DNA of 37,939 nucleotides from Microcystis aeruginosa W13-11 (GTDB lineage Bacteria; Cyanobacteriota; Cyanobacteriia; Cyanobacteriales; Microcystaceae): the NCBI GenBank assembly GCA_009995705.1, contig JAADBR010000052.1:1-37939 (forward strand), read 5' to 3'. Shown here piece after piece: positions 16,967 through 25,014 of this stretch. The first letter of the stretch is position 1; every line of letters begins with the position of its first letter. Position numbers and translations under genes: made by a program. The notes beneath the pieces were generated by a model, which did not search any database, was not told where the DNA came from, and worked only from the letters and a program-made list of their open reading frames with translations.

Positions 16967-17214
16967 ATGGCGAGAGGAAAGAAAAAAATGGTGTCTATGC
17001 CAAAAAATACAGCCTTAACCCCCTCTCAAATCGAAGACTTACGTTTTGCAGCTAAAAAGATGACGGGGCTTCTCGGCGAGCCTTTCAAGGGAGGATTTGT
17101 CAAAAGTATTTTGAAGGAAATGCCAGAAAAACGGAAAAAATCTTGGTTTGGGGGCGAAGAGCAGTCCAATTGGGATTAGAAGAACAAAGAAGCGGAATAA
17201 AAGGAATCCAGTTC
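16967..17214 (+). pseudogene. N-terminal fragment of an ISAzo13-type transposase, frameshifted
   Basis: ATG 16967 with GGAGA 5 nt upstream opens a 70-residue frame whose first 34 residues (MARGKKKMVSMPKNTALTPS and QIEDLRFAAKKMTG) match the N-terminus I know from cyanobacterial ISAzo13-type transposases. Near 17075-17085 homology moves to another frame, reading RAFQGRICQKYFEGNARKTE, then KILVWGRRAVQLGLEEQRSG up to about 17214, again typical. So the 70-residue frame is not a gene of its own but an ancient transposase start with one frameshift, cut off by the IS630 remnant on the other strand. Confidence 0.7.
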
Positions 17215-17600
17215 TTTTTTATGTTTCAGATGGGCATCATTCAGACATTCATAAATAGCTGAAGAAAAGTCAGCAAAGTTTTCATAATATTTACCATACA
17301 AACATCTCTTTTTGACAAATTTCCACAGCCTTGCAATTAAATCTAGATTAGGCGAATAAGACGGCAGATGGAGTAACTATATTGACAAGGAAAGAGCCAA
17401 TTTTTCAACAATTTTACATTTTTGATAGCGGTCATTCATTATCTAATACTAGAGTGATGGGGATAGTTAGTCCTAAATTAGCTATTCTTTTAAGAAGTTC
17501 ACAGACTTGAGTTGCTGTGATCTAAGTGTCATTAGTAACCATAATTGAGATAGTTTGTGCCGATTAAATAAAGAGGTTTTAAAAACCAAATTAAAGCAGA
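17176..17600 (-). pseudogene. IS630-family transposase remnant (C-terminal half)
   Basis: Read leftward, pieces in several frames give MVTNDT-ITATQVCELLKRI, LTIPITLVLDN, RYQKCKIVEKLALSLSI, LLHLPSYSPNLDLIARLWKF (DDE-type motif with SPNLNLIE-like core) and VKKRCLYGKYYENFADFSSA to the stop at 17176-17178. That is the order of an IS630 transposase from the second catalytic Asp to the C-terminus. There are at least two in-frame stops and a small insertion near 17440. The expected catalytic Glu in SPNLDLIE is Ala here. It overlaps the tail of the ISAzo13-like fragment. A 30-bp hairpin at 17661-17690 may be its left terminal structure. Confidence 0.75.
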
Positions 17601-17660
17601 TCTAAATAGTTTTGATTTAGAAGTAAAACTTCAGGTTTTCATTCAGAACTAATGCACTAA

Positions 17661-17690
17661 TTAACTAATTTTTTTGAGAAAATTAGTTAA
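17661..17690. repeat. A+T-rich hairpin beside the IS630 remnant
   Basis: TTAACTAATTTT and AAAATTAGTTAA form a 12-bp stem with a short loop. It could be an end of the decayed transposon or a weak terminator. Confidence 0.5.
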
Positions 17691-17840
17691 CTTGCCATTA
17701 TAACATATAACTAATTTTCAAGAGTTCTATAATTCATAATTCCCACTCCCAACTCCGGCTCTCCCTTTTGCCGAAGAAAAACCCCACGGTTATAGAAATC
17801 TTGACGGAAAAGTCTCTACAACCAGGTTTTTCTAGGAATC

Positions 17841-18842
17841 TTAGGAAAGGAGATTGCCGCGACTACCGTTAGGAAGAATAGTTTCTTCAAGGGAAGCGGA
17901 AAGAAGATTATTTTCGGTTAAAATCGCCCCGATTAAATTAGCTCGTTTGAGATTAGCTCGTTTAAGATTGCTTCCCACTAAATAACTCAAGAGTAATCCC
18001 GCTTGGTGTAGATTAGCACCGGAAAGGTTAGCGGAGGCTAAATTAGCGCCGAGAAGATTACAACCGGTTAAGTTAGCTTGGCGAAAATTGGCTTTATTCG
18101 CGTCAGTTTTGCTTAAATCGGCACCAGTTAAGTTAGCTCCCTCAAAATCACTACAATTGAGGTTAGCTCCCGTCAGATTAGCTCCTTCCAGGTTAGCATA
18201 ACGTAAATCCGCCCCCCGTAAATCCGCCCCGCGCAAATCGGCATAGCTGAGGTCGGCGTATTGAAGGTGGCAGTTTTCCAGATTAGCTTGATAGAGATAG
18301 GCTCGAATTAGGTTAGCCTCTTTTAAGTTAGCATGGCTAAGATTAGCAGAGCTGAGAATAGCACGAGTGAGAATAGCCCGTTTTAGGTTAGCTTTCCCCA
18401 CCATAGCATGGGTTAAAGTGGCTGAGGTGAGATTAGCCGCTTCCAGATTCGCCTTGAACAGTTGAGCAAAAAGTAAGCTACTGTGAATTAAACAGGCAGA
18501 ACTTAAATCAGCCTTTTTCAGAACAGTATTACTCAAAATTGCGCCGCTTAGGTTACTTTGGTGCAAATTTGCCCCAGAAAGAGCGGCTTTAGTCAGGTTA
18601 GCATCGATAAGACAAGCTTTGCTTAAATTGACTTCTTCTAGGTCAGCAGCCTTGAAATTAGCGTTAATTAAACAAGCTTCGGTTAAATTGGCTTGTCTTA
18701 AGTAACTATGACTTAGGTTAATCTGGTTTAAACACTGTCTCTTTAAATTGACTCCGCTAAGTCTGACTTCCGCAAAGTTGCGTTCACCTCGATTATACAG
18801 TTCGATTAGATGTTCACGATCGATTAAGGCCTTGCTACTCAT
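17841..18842 (-). CDS. Pentapeptide repeat protein
   Basis: 333 residues, almost wholly A(N/D)LXX pentapeptides from about residue 25 to 320 (runs such as ADLSYADLRGADLRGADLRY and ANLEGANLTGANLNCSDFEG). These build a right-handed quadrilateral beta-helix with Leu or Phe facing inward. There is no signal peptide and no kinase or other domain, so it is a soluble stand-alone member. Cyanobacteria carry many; most have no known role, and a few act in gyrase protection or metal homeostasis. The DNA is highly repetitive as a result. It has its own promoter region to the right. Confidence 0.92.
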   Translation of the reverse strand: MSSKALIDREHLIELYNRGERNFAEVRLSGVNLKRQCLNQINLSHSYLRQANLTEACLINANFKAADLEEVNLSKACLIDANLTKAALSGANLHQSNLSGAILSNTVLKKADLSSACLIHSSLLFAQLFKANLEAANLTSATLTHAMVGKANLKRAILTRAILSSANLSHANLKEANLIRAYLYQANLENCHLQYADLSYADLRGADLRGADLRYANLEGANLTGANLNCSDFEGANLTGADLSKTDANKANFRQANLTGCNLLGANLASANLSGANLHQAGLLLSYLVGSNLKRANLKRANLIGAILTENNLLSASLEETILPNGSRGNLLS

Positions 18843-19677
18843 AAAATAACTAAATTGTCCTGGAAGGTGATTTCCAGAGAATTGGTTGGGGAAAATTACT
18901 GATCATGAAGTCGATCTCTAGGATTAGTACAGGGAGCGACTGGGGATTTTTGCGAATAAATAGAAATTTTCAACCAATTATGGGCTTAAAATCCCTATTG
19001 GCAATTACTGAAGCGGGTAAATAACCACAAGAATCGGGGTTCAATACCAAAAACAACCTCTACCTAAACCCGCCACTTGTCACCAGCCAGGTCTAGGCAT
19101 TAAATTAGAGAAGTCTTGTGCGTCAGTTTTTCTGACTGAATCTACTGCCTCGCCGATGTCTTGACTCGGTATCATACAGTTGAATTTGTTAGGTCTGCTT
19201 AGTCAGTCCAGTAGCCAACAGGCTAAAACTCTTAATCACCAGATTTCGGGGACTTTCCAGTTGGCAATCATAAAACTTCGTGAAAGTCAATCCCTCTTAG
19301 GGATAAATCGCCCCATTCTATTCCCTGAAACCTTGGTCTAACAAGTTTATCAGGTTGTGGTCTGTTTTGGCAAGAGGCGTTAATGGCTTTTCAGTAATCC
19401 CCAAGGCAAACGGTAGCATAGAATACAGAATCAGTCTTACTCTTGCCTTTCAAAATCAAGTGAAGGGTTTGAATAGTGAGTTTCGGGGGAATGGAAGTCA
19501 AACAACTGGATTTTATGGGGATGCGGAGCTATTTCCAGGTAGTTATCGCTGGGATAACTGACCCTCGAAATGCCAGCAATGCCAGCCGCTACAGTCTGAA
19601 AGACGCAATATTAGTGGCATTTGCCGAATTTTTTCGCTAGAATGAATAGTTCTAGAATATCAGCGTCAACTTAACAT
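18843..19677. other. Gene-free stretch with several perfect hairpins
   Basis: No credible coding frame; a 68-codon frame at 19355-19561 lacks a ribosome-binding site and known features. Hairpins: GTCAG/CTGAC with T5 loop (19122-19136), CCGA/TCGG (19153-19169), TAGCC-AACA-GGCTA (19212-19225), ATCCCT-CTT-AGGGAT (19290-19304), AGTTATC/GATAACT (19541-19559). This density suggests a structured RNA or the RNA part of a lost mobile element, but I cannot name it. Confidence 0.45.
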
Positions 19678-20058
19678 AGCGATCCTAAATCATTTTCAAA
19701 AAAGTGATAAGACAATATTGAATGTCTAATTATACCAAAGACAAAATGATTTTTATTTGGGATGGAGCAAGTTATCACAAATTTGGAGAGTTCAAAGAGT
19801 TCTTAGAAGAAATAAATAAGGAAAAGAAAGCTAATTAATGGCCAATTACTTGTATTTTATTTGTACCGAATGCTCCACAACGGAATCCAGTGGAAGATGT
19901 TTGGTTGCGAGGGAAAAACTTTTTAAGAAAATACTGGTATTTACGCAAGTCTTTTAATATTGTCAAATTTTTATTTGAATTTTGTAGTGATGATCATAAA
20001 TTTGATTTTCCTAAAATTCATCAATACAGTTGTTTTTTAAAAATGATTTAGGATTGCT
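19678..20058 (+). mobile_element. 381-bp IS630-type deletion derivative with about 26-bp terminal inverted repeats
   Basis: Left end 19678-19704 (AGCGATCCTAAATCATTTTC, then A-rich) and right end 20031-20058 are inverted copies over about 26 bp with two mismatches. Inside, the plus strand encodes the C-terminal part of an IS630-type transposase: FIWDGASYHKFGEFKEFLEE with a catalytic Asp, a stop, then VPNAPQRNPVEDVWLRGKNF with the catalytic Glu and a Phe/Lys-rich tail. The N-terminal half is missing and stops interrupt the rest, so it cannot move alone. It interrupts the hsdM fragment at its right side. Confidence 0.75.
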
Positions 20059-20344
20059 CTAGGTGCGTGGGATCGTCGAGGAGTTTCTCGAAGTCCTAGA
20101 GACAACTGTTGTAGAAGGCAAATCCTGATTTTTTTGCAGAGGAGGGGTCGAGGTTGTCGAGCTTGTCTTTGTAATGGTTATAGGCTGCCAAGACCTCCTC
20201 TTTGGTCGGCTCTAACACGCAGTCGAAGCGACGCAGCACGGTGAAAGGCAATATGACATCTTGATATTTGCCGCGCTTGAAGGTGTCGCGGATCGAATCC
20301 GCGATACTCCAAATAAAACTGACCTTCTCACCGAAGTTGTTCAT
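20059..20344 (-). pseudogene. Truncated hsdM (type I restriction methyltransferase), N-terminal fragment
   Basis: ATG 20342-20344 opens MNNFGEKVSFIWSIADSIRD, then DVILPFTVLRRFDCVLEPTK and SGFAFYN, the N-terminal helical domain of HsdM. The frame meets TAG at 20096-20098, yet homology continues in frame as DFEKLLDDPTHLE until it runs into the IS630-type element at 20058. The SAM-binding and NPPF domains are absent and were not found beyond the element. So an amber codon and a transposon both disable it. Its ATG overlaps the TGA of the secreted protein gene as ATGA, possibly by chance at a deletion junction. Confidence 0.8.
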
Positions 20345-20718
20345 CTGTTAGAAAGACCGCAGTTTCCCCGCGACCAACCCCATTCTTCCACTCCCACGGA
20401 AATTTGCGAACCGGGACGGACATCTCCTTTCGATAAGTCTATCAGAGTGACACTGACTGCGGCGAATAAACTGCCCCGATAAATCGGTTGTCCTTTGTTG
20501 TTGGTATTTTTAAAACTAAGACTAGAAACTTGGGGAGGTTGACCGGAGCGTGTCCAGCGAATGCGCTCAAAACGTCCATTGATAAATTCTGCCGAATAGG
20601 ACCAACCGTTATTCATGCGGCCTCGACAAAAAAGCTGTTGTGTGGCTACAGTAGCGGGAATATTGACAGATAAACTCAGAAGGCTGAATGTAGCCAGAGC
20701 GATCGGCAAAAATTTCAT
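20341..20718 (-). CDS. Small secreted protein of unknown function
   Basis: 125 residues from ATG at 20716-20718 (MKFLPIALATFSLLSLS); an ATG five codons earlier is possible. Residues 1-25 form a signal peptide with cleavage likely near ATVA. The mature part of about 100 residues has two Cys (in QQLFCRGRM and RGNCGLSNR) that could form a disulphide, plus many aromatic residues (NNGWSYSAEF, EEWGWSR). No known domain is recognised. It is probably periplasmic or extracellular. It lies downstream of the alpha/beta hydrolase gene on the same strand (43-bp gap). Confidence 0.65.
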   Translation of the reverse strand: MKFLPIALATFSLLSLSVNIPATVATQQLFCRGRMNNGWSYSAEFINGRFERIRWTRSGQPPQVSSLSFKNTNNKGQPIYRGSLFAAVSVTLIDLSKGDVRPGSQISVGVEEWGWSRGNCGLSNR

Positions 20719-20760
20719 AAAAGTTGGCACCATAGCGTCAAATAATCCTATTATAGGTTT

Positions 20761-21684
20761 TTAGTTCGCAAATTTAACTATCGCGGCCGCGGTAAGTTCT
20801 GGTTTTTCGAGATGGGGAACATGACCACAGCGAGGAATCCAAACCATTTGATTATTGGGTAAGGCCTGCTGAAATTTCTCCGCGTCTTTTGTGCCTAAGA
20901 TTTGATCGTTTTCTCCCCAAATAATCAGAGTTTCTCGGTTTATTTGGCTTAATTTCGGCAAAAATGACCCATAACCACCACTTTTGGTAAAAGAGATTAA
21001 AGCCTCACTCCAGTGGGGACAATTCAGGTGCAGATTGGCACAGGTGCAAGCATCAACAGTGGCCAAAGTTGCATCAAAATAGGCAGTACGACTGATATTT
21101 TGACGCACGCGGGGATTGGCTAAAAAATTAGTTGCCCACTTATCGAGGGGAGAAAACATCAATTTACCCAAAACTGGGGGGTTAGCTAGTCCTGCGCTGT
21201 CAATCAGGACTAATTTCGCCACTATTTCCGGGTAGGAGAGGGTAAAATCCAGGGCCACTGCACCCCCCATGGAAGCACCAACTAAAATCAGCGGTTGTGC
21301 GATCGCAGTTTGCCAGAAATGGTAAAGATGGCTTTTAATGGTTTTCGGAGATACTTCTAAATCTGGGTATCGCTCAGTAAAACCAAAGCCGAGGAGATCT
21401 ATCGCCCAAGTTTCCCTATTTTGGGCGAGGAAAGGTAGTAAACGCCGAAATTCCAGCAGGGAACTATCAAAACCGTGCAGGAGGAGAAAAGGCGGTTGAC
21501 CTTGCCCTTGTTGACTATAGGTAGTTAGAATCGACCGAGGATAGATGGGGCTATCGATGGCAATTTGTTGGATATTTTCGAGGAGAGCAAGGGAGGTATC
21601 TTCACTCAATCCCTCCCCAACAGTGGGTAAAAAGTTAGGATAATTCACGGATGAGGGCGAAAGTTTTCTAGATTTTCCGAGCAT
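20761..21684 (-). CDS. Alpha/beta-fold hydrolase
   Basis: 307 residues. Oxyanion loop LLLHGFDSSLLEF near residue 73, nucleophile elbow VGASMGGAVAL (Ser near 141), acid WGENDQILG (Asp near 262) and CGHVPHLEKPE (His near 290) give a full catalytic triad. A cap region around 180-230 contains several Cys. Cyanobacterial members are annotated as esterases, haloalkane-dehalogenase-like or chlorophyll-related hydrolases; the substrate cannot be told from sequence. No signal peptide. Probably co-directional with the secreted protein gene. Confidence 0.9.
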   Translation of the reverse strand: MLGKSRKLSPSSVNYPNFLPTVGEGLSEDTSLALLENIQQIAIDSPIYPRSILTTYSQQGQGQPPFLLLHGFDSSLLEFRRLLPFLAQNRETWAIDLLGFGFTERYPDLEVSPKTIKSHLYHFWQTAIAQPLILVGASMGGAVALDFTLSYPEIVAKLVLIDSAGLANPPVLGKLMFSPLDKWATNFLANPRVRQNISRTAYFDATLATVDACTCANLHLNCPHWSEALISFTKSGGYGSFLPKLSQINRETLIIWGENDQILGTKDAEKFQQALPNNQMVWIPRCGHVPHLEKPELTAAAIVKFAN

Positions 21685-21837
21685 CGGTGCTGATTTTAAG
21701 CTGTTGACTATCTAAATTACTCGTTAGGACTGTCTATGAGCGGGGGAGCGAGGAGAGAGAGAGTTCGAGCATTTGTACTAAAATACCCCATGGGCAGTTT
21801 AAATGCAGTACAGCTTAACTGATAGCTAAAGGTTATG

Positions 21838-22545
21838 TTAATAGCTAATTTCGAGGGTGACAGCAGCCCGCAGGGTTTGTTCCCCTCCGATAACCGGGCT
21901 ACTGGCAGCATCGGCACTCCGAAAAACCGCTTCTGAACGGGCTATTGGCACGGGATTACTGGTATTACCCACTTGGATAGAAACCGTTTCTTTCGGCACT
22001 AAACCAAGGGCCTGTAACACGATTGTGGCCTGTTCTCTAGCTTGTTCCGTGGCTTTGATGAGAGCGGTTCTTTGGGCAGCTGCGATCGCTGATTCGCCAG
22101 CAGTAAAACTGACCCCATCAATGCGTGTTGCCCCGACTTTCACCGCTTCATCGATTAAACTCCCCGCTTGGGCTATATCAATCTGAAAACTAATCAAATT
22201 AGCCCCGATATAACCGATTAAACGTCTTTGATTGTTGCTGAAGTCATAATTGGGCTGTAAACTAATGCCGGCGGTTTCCAATTTTTCCACTTGACGGGAA
22301 CGGAGAAATTTAACCACCGCATCGCTACGATTGGCGGTTTCCTGCTGCACTTTCCCCGCTTCTTTGCCTTGAACTTCTACCCCTAAGCGCACTATTGCTT
22401 GAGAAGTGGCAATATTTTCTATTCCTTCTCCCGTCACGGTAATTGTTCTCAATTCTCTTGCGTCTGCATAACTAGGCATAACTAATCCGGTGTTGATGAG
22501 GATAAGGGACAGCAAAAAAGCCAAGCAAAATTTTTTGTAATTCAT
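21838..22545 (-). CDS. SIMPL-domain (DUF541) periplasmic protein
   Basis: 235 residues. Signal peptide 1-27 ending at SYADA. The SIMPL domain begins at RTITVTGEGIENIATSQAIV and continues with VQQETANRSDAVVKFLRS, LQPNYDFSNNQRRLIGYIG and the closing TLRAAVTLEISY. This is the BP26/OMP28 family (PF04402), whose members form ring-like oligomers in the periplasm or outer membrane; a role in envelope or oxidative stress has been suggested, but no activity is fixed. Length fits the family. No partner gene is obvious. Confidence 0.92.
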   Translation of the reverse strand: MNYKKFCLAFLLSLILINTGLVMPSYADARELRTITVTGEGIENIATSQAIVRLGVEVQGKEAGKVQQETANRSDAVVKFLRSRQVEKLETAGISLQPNYDFSNNQRRLIGYIGANLISFQIDIAQAGSLIDEAVKVGATRIDGVSFTAGESAIAAAQRTALIKATEQAREQATIVLQALGLVPKETVSIQVGNTSNPVPIARSEAVFRSADAASSPVIGGEQTLRAAVTLEISY

Positions 22546-22880
22546 GAAAAATCTCTAGCGATCGATACTATATTTCGATTCTAGCCTTTTTTTTGGGCAA
22601 TTGAGTGGAAGATTATCCCTTTTTCGTCACTTTCGGAATATTGGTGACTAAGCTCTGGGGAACTTGAAAAGGGGCTTTTAAGCAATGAGTGTGAAGAACC
22701 ACAGAGACACAAAGAACACAAAGACCGATCGCTATTATATAAGTTAAACTTGTTACACAAAGAATAAGAGATCCGATTGGTTCGCACACTGGTGCTGTTG
22801 ATTAAAAAGATAAATTCTCAAAACTTGCTATGATCTAACAAGATTGTTAATGCACTTTCTCGGCTTAATTATCCCCTGCA
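22546..22880. other. Intergenic with a dispersed short repeat
   Basis: No gene. Near 22695-22722 an ACCACAGAGACACAAAG-type sequence followed by AACACAAAG matches a short dispersed repeat I know from many bacterial genomes. The right part should hold the promoter of the 22881 gene. Confidence 0.4.
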
Positions 22881-23831
22881 ATGACTCGCCAAATTCACGA
22901 CCAATTTGCCAAGGAATATTTAGAAGAACTCTTAGCGTCTCTGGGAACGATTAAAAAGAGCAAGAAAGTCAAGAGTGAAGTCCAAGAAATCGATATCTGG
23001 TTTGAACCAGCCTCAGCATCAAGGACGGAATTACCCTTGGGCATACTCGCTAAAATGGCAGCGACTTGCTGCTTATTTGAACCTTTCCGTAACCCACCCT
23101 CCGAGGTAGAGATTCGCAGCTGCATCTCAAAGTTATACGCGGTTCATGGCGAGGTCTTAAGGAAGGCGAAACGGACAAGCAAAACTCTAACAGAAGCTCA
23201 ACTACCAGTTCTCTGGATTTTAACGCCTACTTTTTCGGGGAGAATGATTGAAGGATTCGTGGGAATCCCCCCTTCATTCCCACCGGAAGAGGGGATGAAA
23301 TAGGAGTGGGGAAAAGGAGTTTATTTTTCCCCGAGCCTGTTCAAAACAGGAATTGTTGCCATCCATCAATTACCAGTCAATGAGGAGACTTTATGGTTGA
23401 GGGTGCTAGGGAAAGGAGGGACGCAGAAACGAGCAGTAGAAGAATTAGTGCAATTGCCTGAAGGTAATCCTTTCCAAGAGAATTTACTGGAAATTCTGGC
23501 CAACTGGCGGCAGAGTTTGGAATTAAGAGATAATTTAAGTACCGAAGAACAGGAGGAGATTATGAACCTATCACCAGCTTATCTAAAACAACGGGAAGAG
23601 TGGAAACAAGAAGGGATACAAGAAGGGATACAAGAAGGGATACAACGAGGCAGTTTAGAAGGACAACTATCGCTGATAACCAGTCTTCTGGAAGGACGGT
23701 TTGGCAGCCTAGATGCAGAATTATCTGGTCTGGTGGAACGGATTGCCCAACTTCCCGTCTCCGAACGCACCGGGTTACTTCTTTCTCTGGCGAATTTATC
23801 TCGCTCAGAACTGTTAGAAAGATTCAGGTAA
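22881..23831 (+). pseudogene. Rpn-type/DUF4351 protein split by a single amber codon
   Basis: One frame of 316 codons from ATG 22881 to TAA 23829-23831, broken only by TAG 23301-23303 (codon 141). The frame continues directly with EWGKGVYFSPSLFKTGIVAI and HQLPVNEETLWLRVL, so the second open segment is the same protein and not a separate gene. The C-terminal part has a QEGIQEGIQEGIQRG tract from three 12-bp tandem repeats (about 23611-23646) and a DUF4351-like helical tail (SLITSLLEGRFG, LLSLANLSRSELLERF). Family members are putative PD-(D/E)XK nucleases linked to mobile DNA. Restoring codon 141 by a single base change would give a full-length protein. Confidence 0.75.
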
Positions 23832-23849
23832 AATTAAACTTTCAGTCCC
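23830..23849 (+). repeat. 20-bp direct repeat, copy 1, left of the toxin-antitoxin module
   Basis: AAAATTAAACTTTCAGTCCC directly after the Rpn-type gene. An exact second copy is at 24923-24942, just after the PIN toxin gene. Confidence 0.85.
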
Positions 23850-24073
23850 AATCTCAAAAACAGACAATTAAAATTCCCGATCAACAATCATTTCCAAATC
23901 CTGAAGAACCTTATCGCGCTTTTCACGTTACTGAGGTATCGACAAGTTTTGCTAACAAAGGGTTTAAGCCCCTTGCCCATACCTCATTCTGATGAAAACT
24001 GCTATAAATGTCCTGCTTATTTTGCTAGACTAAAGAAGTCCCAATTCTTGATTAGCCTGAGATAGGAAGGATT

Positions 24074-24379
24074 ATGGTCAATCAAATCAGCATTGTCATC
24101 TCCAAGAATCCCGACGGATATTCACTCAAATCGCCTGAATTAGCAGCAATTGATTACCAGGATAGCTCTCTAGAAGGCGTTTTAAATCGACTGAAAGATG
24201 CCCTAGAAACTCATCTGATGGCTTCTGATATATCTCAAGAGGAGACTGGAGAATCAATTTTAAAGATAGTTGATAGGTTGAATCTGAACTTCCCTGAAGA
24301 AGAACTTGAGCCACTTCCATCTGACGGTGCAGAAGGGCATGACCATTATCTTTATGGGAGTCCCAAGAAAAGGCAATGA
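24074..24379 (+). CDS. Antitoxin-like partner of a PIN toxin
   Basis: 101 residues, acidic, with a beta-rich HicB-like start (MVNQISIVISKNPDGYSLKS, PELAAIDYQDSSLEGVLNRL) and an acidic C-terminus ending GSPKKRQ. GATAGGAAGG lies just before the ATG. The antitoxin role is inferred from size, charge and its place directly before a PIN-domain toxin. Its TGA (24377-24379) lies in AATGAAAC, the 8-bp target duplication of a small element; before that insertion the stop and the toxin start overlapped as ATGA. I do not recognise a DNA-binding domain with certainty. Confidence 0.65.
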   Translation: MVNQISIVISKNPDGYSLKSPELAAIDYQDSSLEGVLNRLKDALETHLMASDISQEETGESILKIVDRLNLNFPEEELEPLPSDGAEGHDHYLYGSPKKRQ

Positions 24380-24511
24380 AACGTAAGGATTCAGGTGTCT
24401 CAAATGCAGTCACAGAGCGGCTTCTAAAATCTCAGAACTCGCTAAACTAACAGTTTTATTCTCAATAAGCACGAAAATTAAGGCTTTCAGCGTGAATCCT
24501 TACAATGAAAC
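24375..24511. mobile_element. 121-bp MITE with 11-bp terminal repeats and 8-bp target duplication
   Basis: Element 24383-24503: ends GTAAGGATTCA and TGAATCCTTAC are perfect inverted repeats. It is flanked by direct repeats AATGAAAC at 24375-24382 and 24504-24511. No coding capacity. It inserted exactly at the antitoxin stop/toxin start junction, and the duplication gave the toxin a new ATG. Confidence 0.9.
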
Positions 24512-24915
24512 AAATTTTTGCCGACACTTTCTACTGGGTTGCTTTAATCAATCCCCAAGATAATTGGCATCAACGAGCCAGAGAAGTTACGTCCAGTCTC
24601 AAAAACGTTGAACTTGTGACGACGGATGAAGTTTTGGTAGAGCTACTGAATTTTATGTCAGTCCGGGGAGCAAATCGGAAGCGGCGTACTGTCGAATTTA
24701 TCGATGATCTGCTCCAGAATCCCCGCCTTCAAGTCATTCCGCAAAACCAAGAATCATTCCTGCAATGCTTCGAGTTATACCGCCGCCGTCCAGACAAAGA
24801 ATATAGCCTGACAGATTGTATTTCAATGACGGTCATGCAGCGCTTAAAAATCAGTCAAGTGTTAACTCACGACAATCATTTTCAGCAAGAGGGTTTCATA
24901 ATTCTATTTGAATAA
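24505..24915 (+). CDS. PIN-domain ribonuclease toxin (VapC-like)
   Basis: 136 residues of the PIN fold: D7 (FADTFYWVALI), acidic residues E42/E46 in TTDEVLVELLNF, D104 in SLTDCISM and a fourth Asp in LTHDNHF near 122. These bind Mg2+/Mn2+ for RNA cleavage, as in VapC-type toxins. The likely antitoxin is the 101-residue protein upstream. ATG 24505 belongs to the right copy of an 8-bp duplication made by a 121-bp insertion, so the ancestral overlap with the antitoxin is lost and the present leader lies inside the element. No strong ribosome-binding site is seen before the ATG, so toxin translation may be reduced. Confidence 0.88.
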   Translation: MKQIFADTFYWVALINPQDNWHQRAREVTSSLKNVELVTTDEVLVELLNFMSVRGANRKRRTVEFIDDLLQNPRLQVIPQNQESFLQCFELYRRRPDKEYSLTDCISMTVMQRLKISQVLTHDNHFQQEGFIILFE

Positions 24916-24922
24916 CAGAGGG

Positions 24923-24942
24923 AAAATTAAACTTTCAGTCCC
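24923..24942 (+). repeat. 20-bp direct repeat, copy 2, right of the toxin-antitoxin module
   Basis: Exact copy of 23830-23849. The two copies bracket the toxin-antitoxin module and a short spacer, about 1.1 kb in all. Confidence 0.85.
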
Positions 24943-24981
24943 CCTAAGCTAGGAAAAACTATCCCCAAGCATTAATAGAAT

Positions 24982-25014
24982 AGAAAACGGGTTTCTCCGA
25001 GAAACCCGTTTTCT
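24982..25014. terminator. Strong bidirectional hairpin terminator
   Basis: Perfect 15-bp stem AGAAAACGGGTTTCT/AGAAACCCGTTTTCT with loop CCG. It should stop plus-strand transcripts from the toxin-antitoxin operon and may also act on the minus strand. Confidence 0.8.

Noticed and set aside
17841..18842. CRISPR-like regular repeats
   Set aside because: The periodicity of 15 bp comes from pentapeptide codons within an intact gene; repeats are not separated by unique spacers.
19355..19561. 68-codon frame in the hairpin-rich stretch
   Set aside because: No ribosome-binding site, no recognised family, and it overlaps a strong hairpin near its end; better explained as chance in a structured region.
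20341..20344. ATGA overlap as evidence for an operon of the secreted protein and hsdM
   Set aside because: hsdM is a truncated fragment and its normal neighbours are absent; the overlap may be a chance product of the deletion junction.
23611..23646. 12-bp tandem repeats as a mobile-element end
   Set aside because: They encode the QEGI repeats in the Rpn-type protein and lie in frame, so they are coding.
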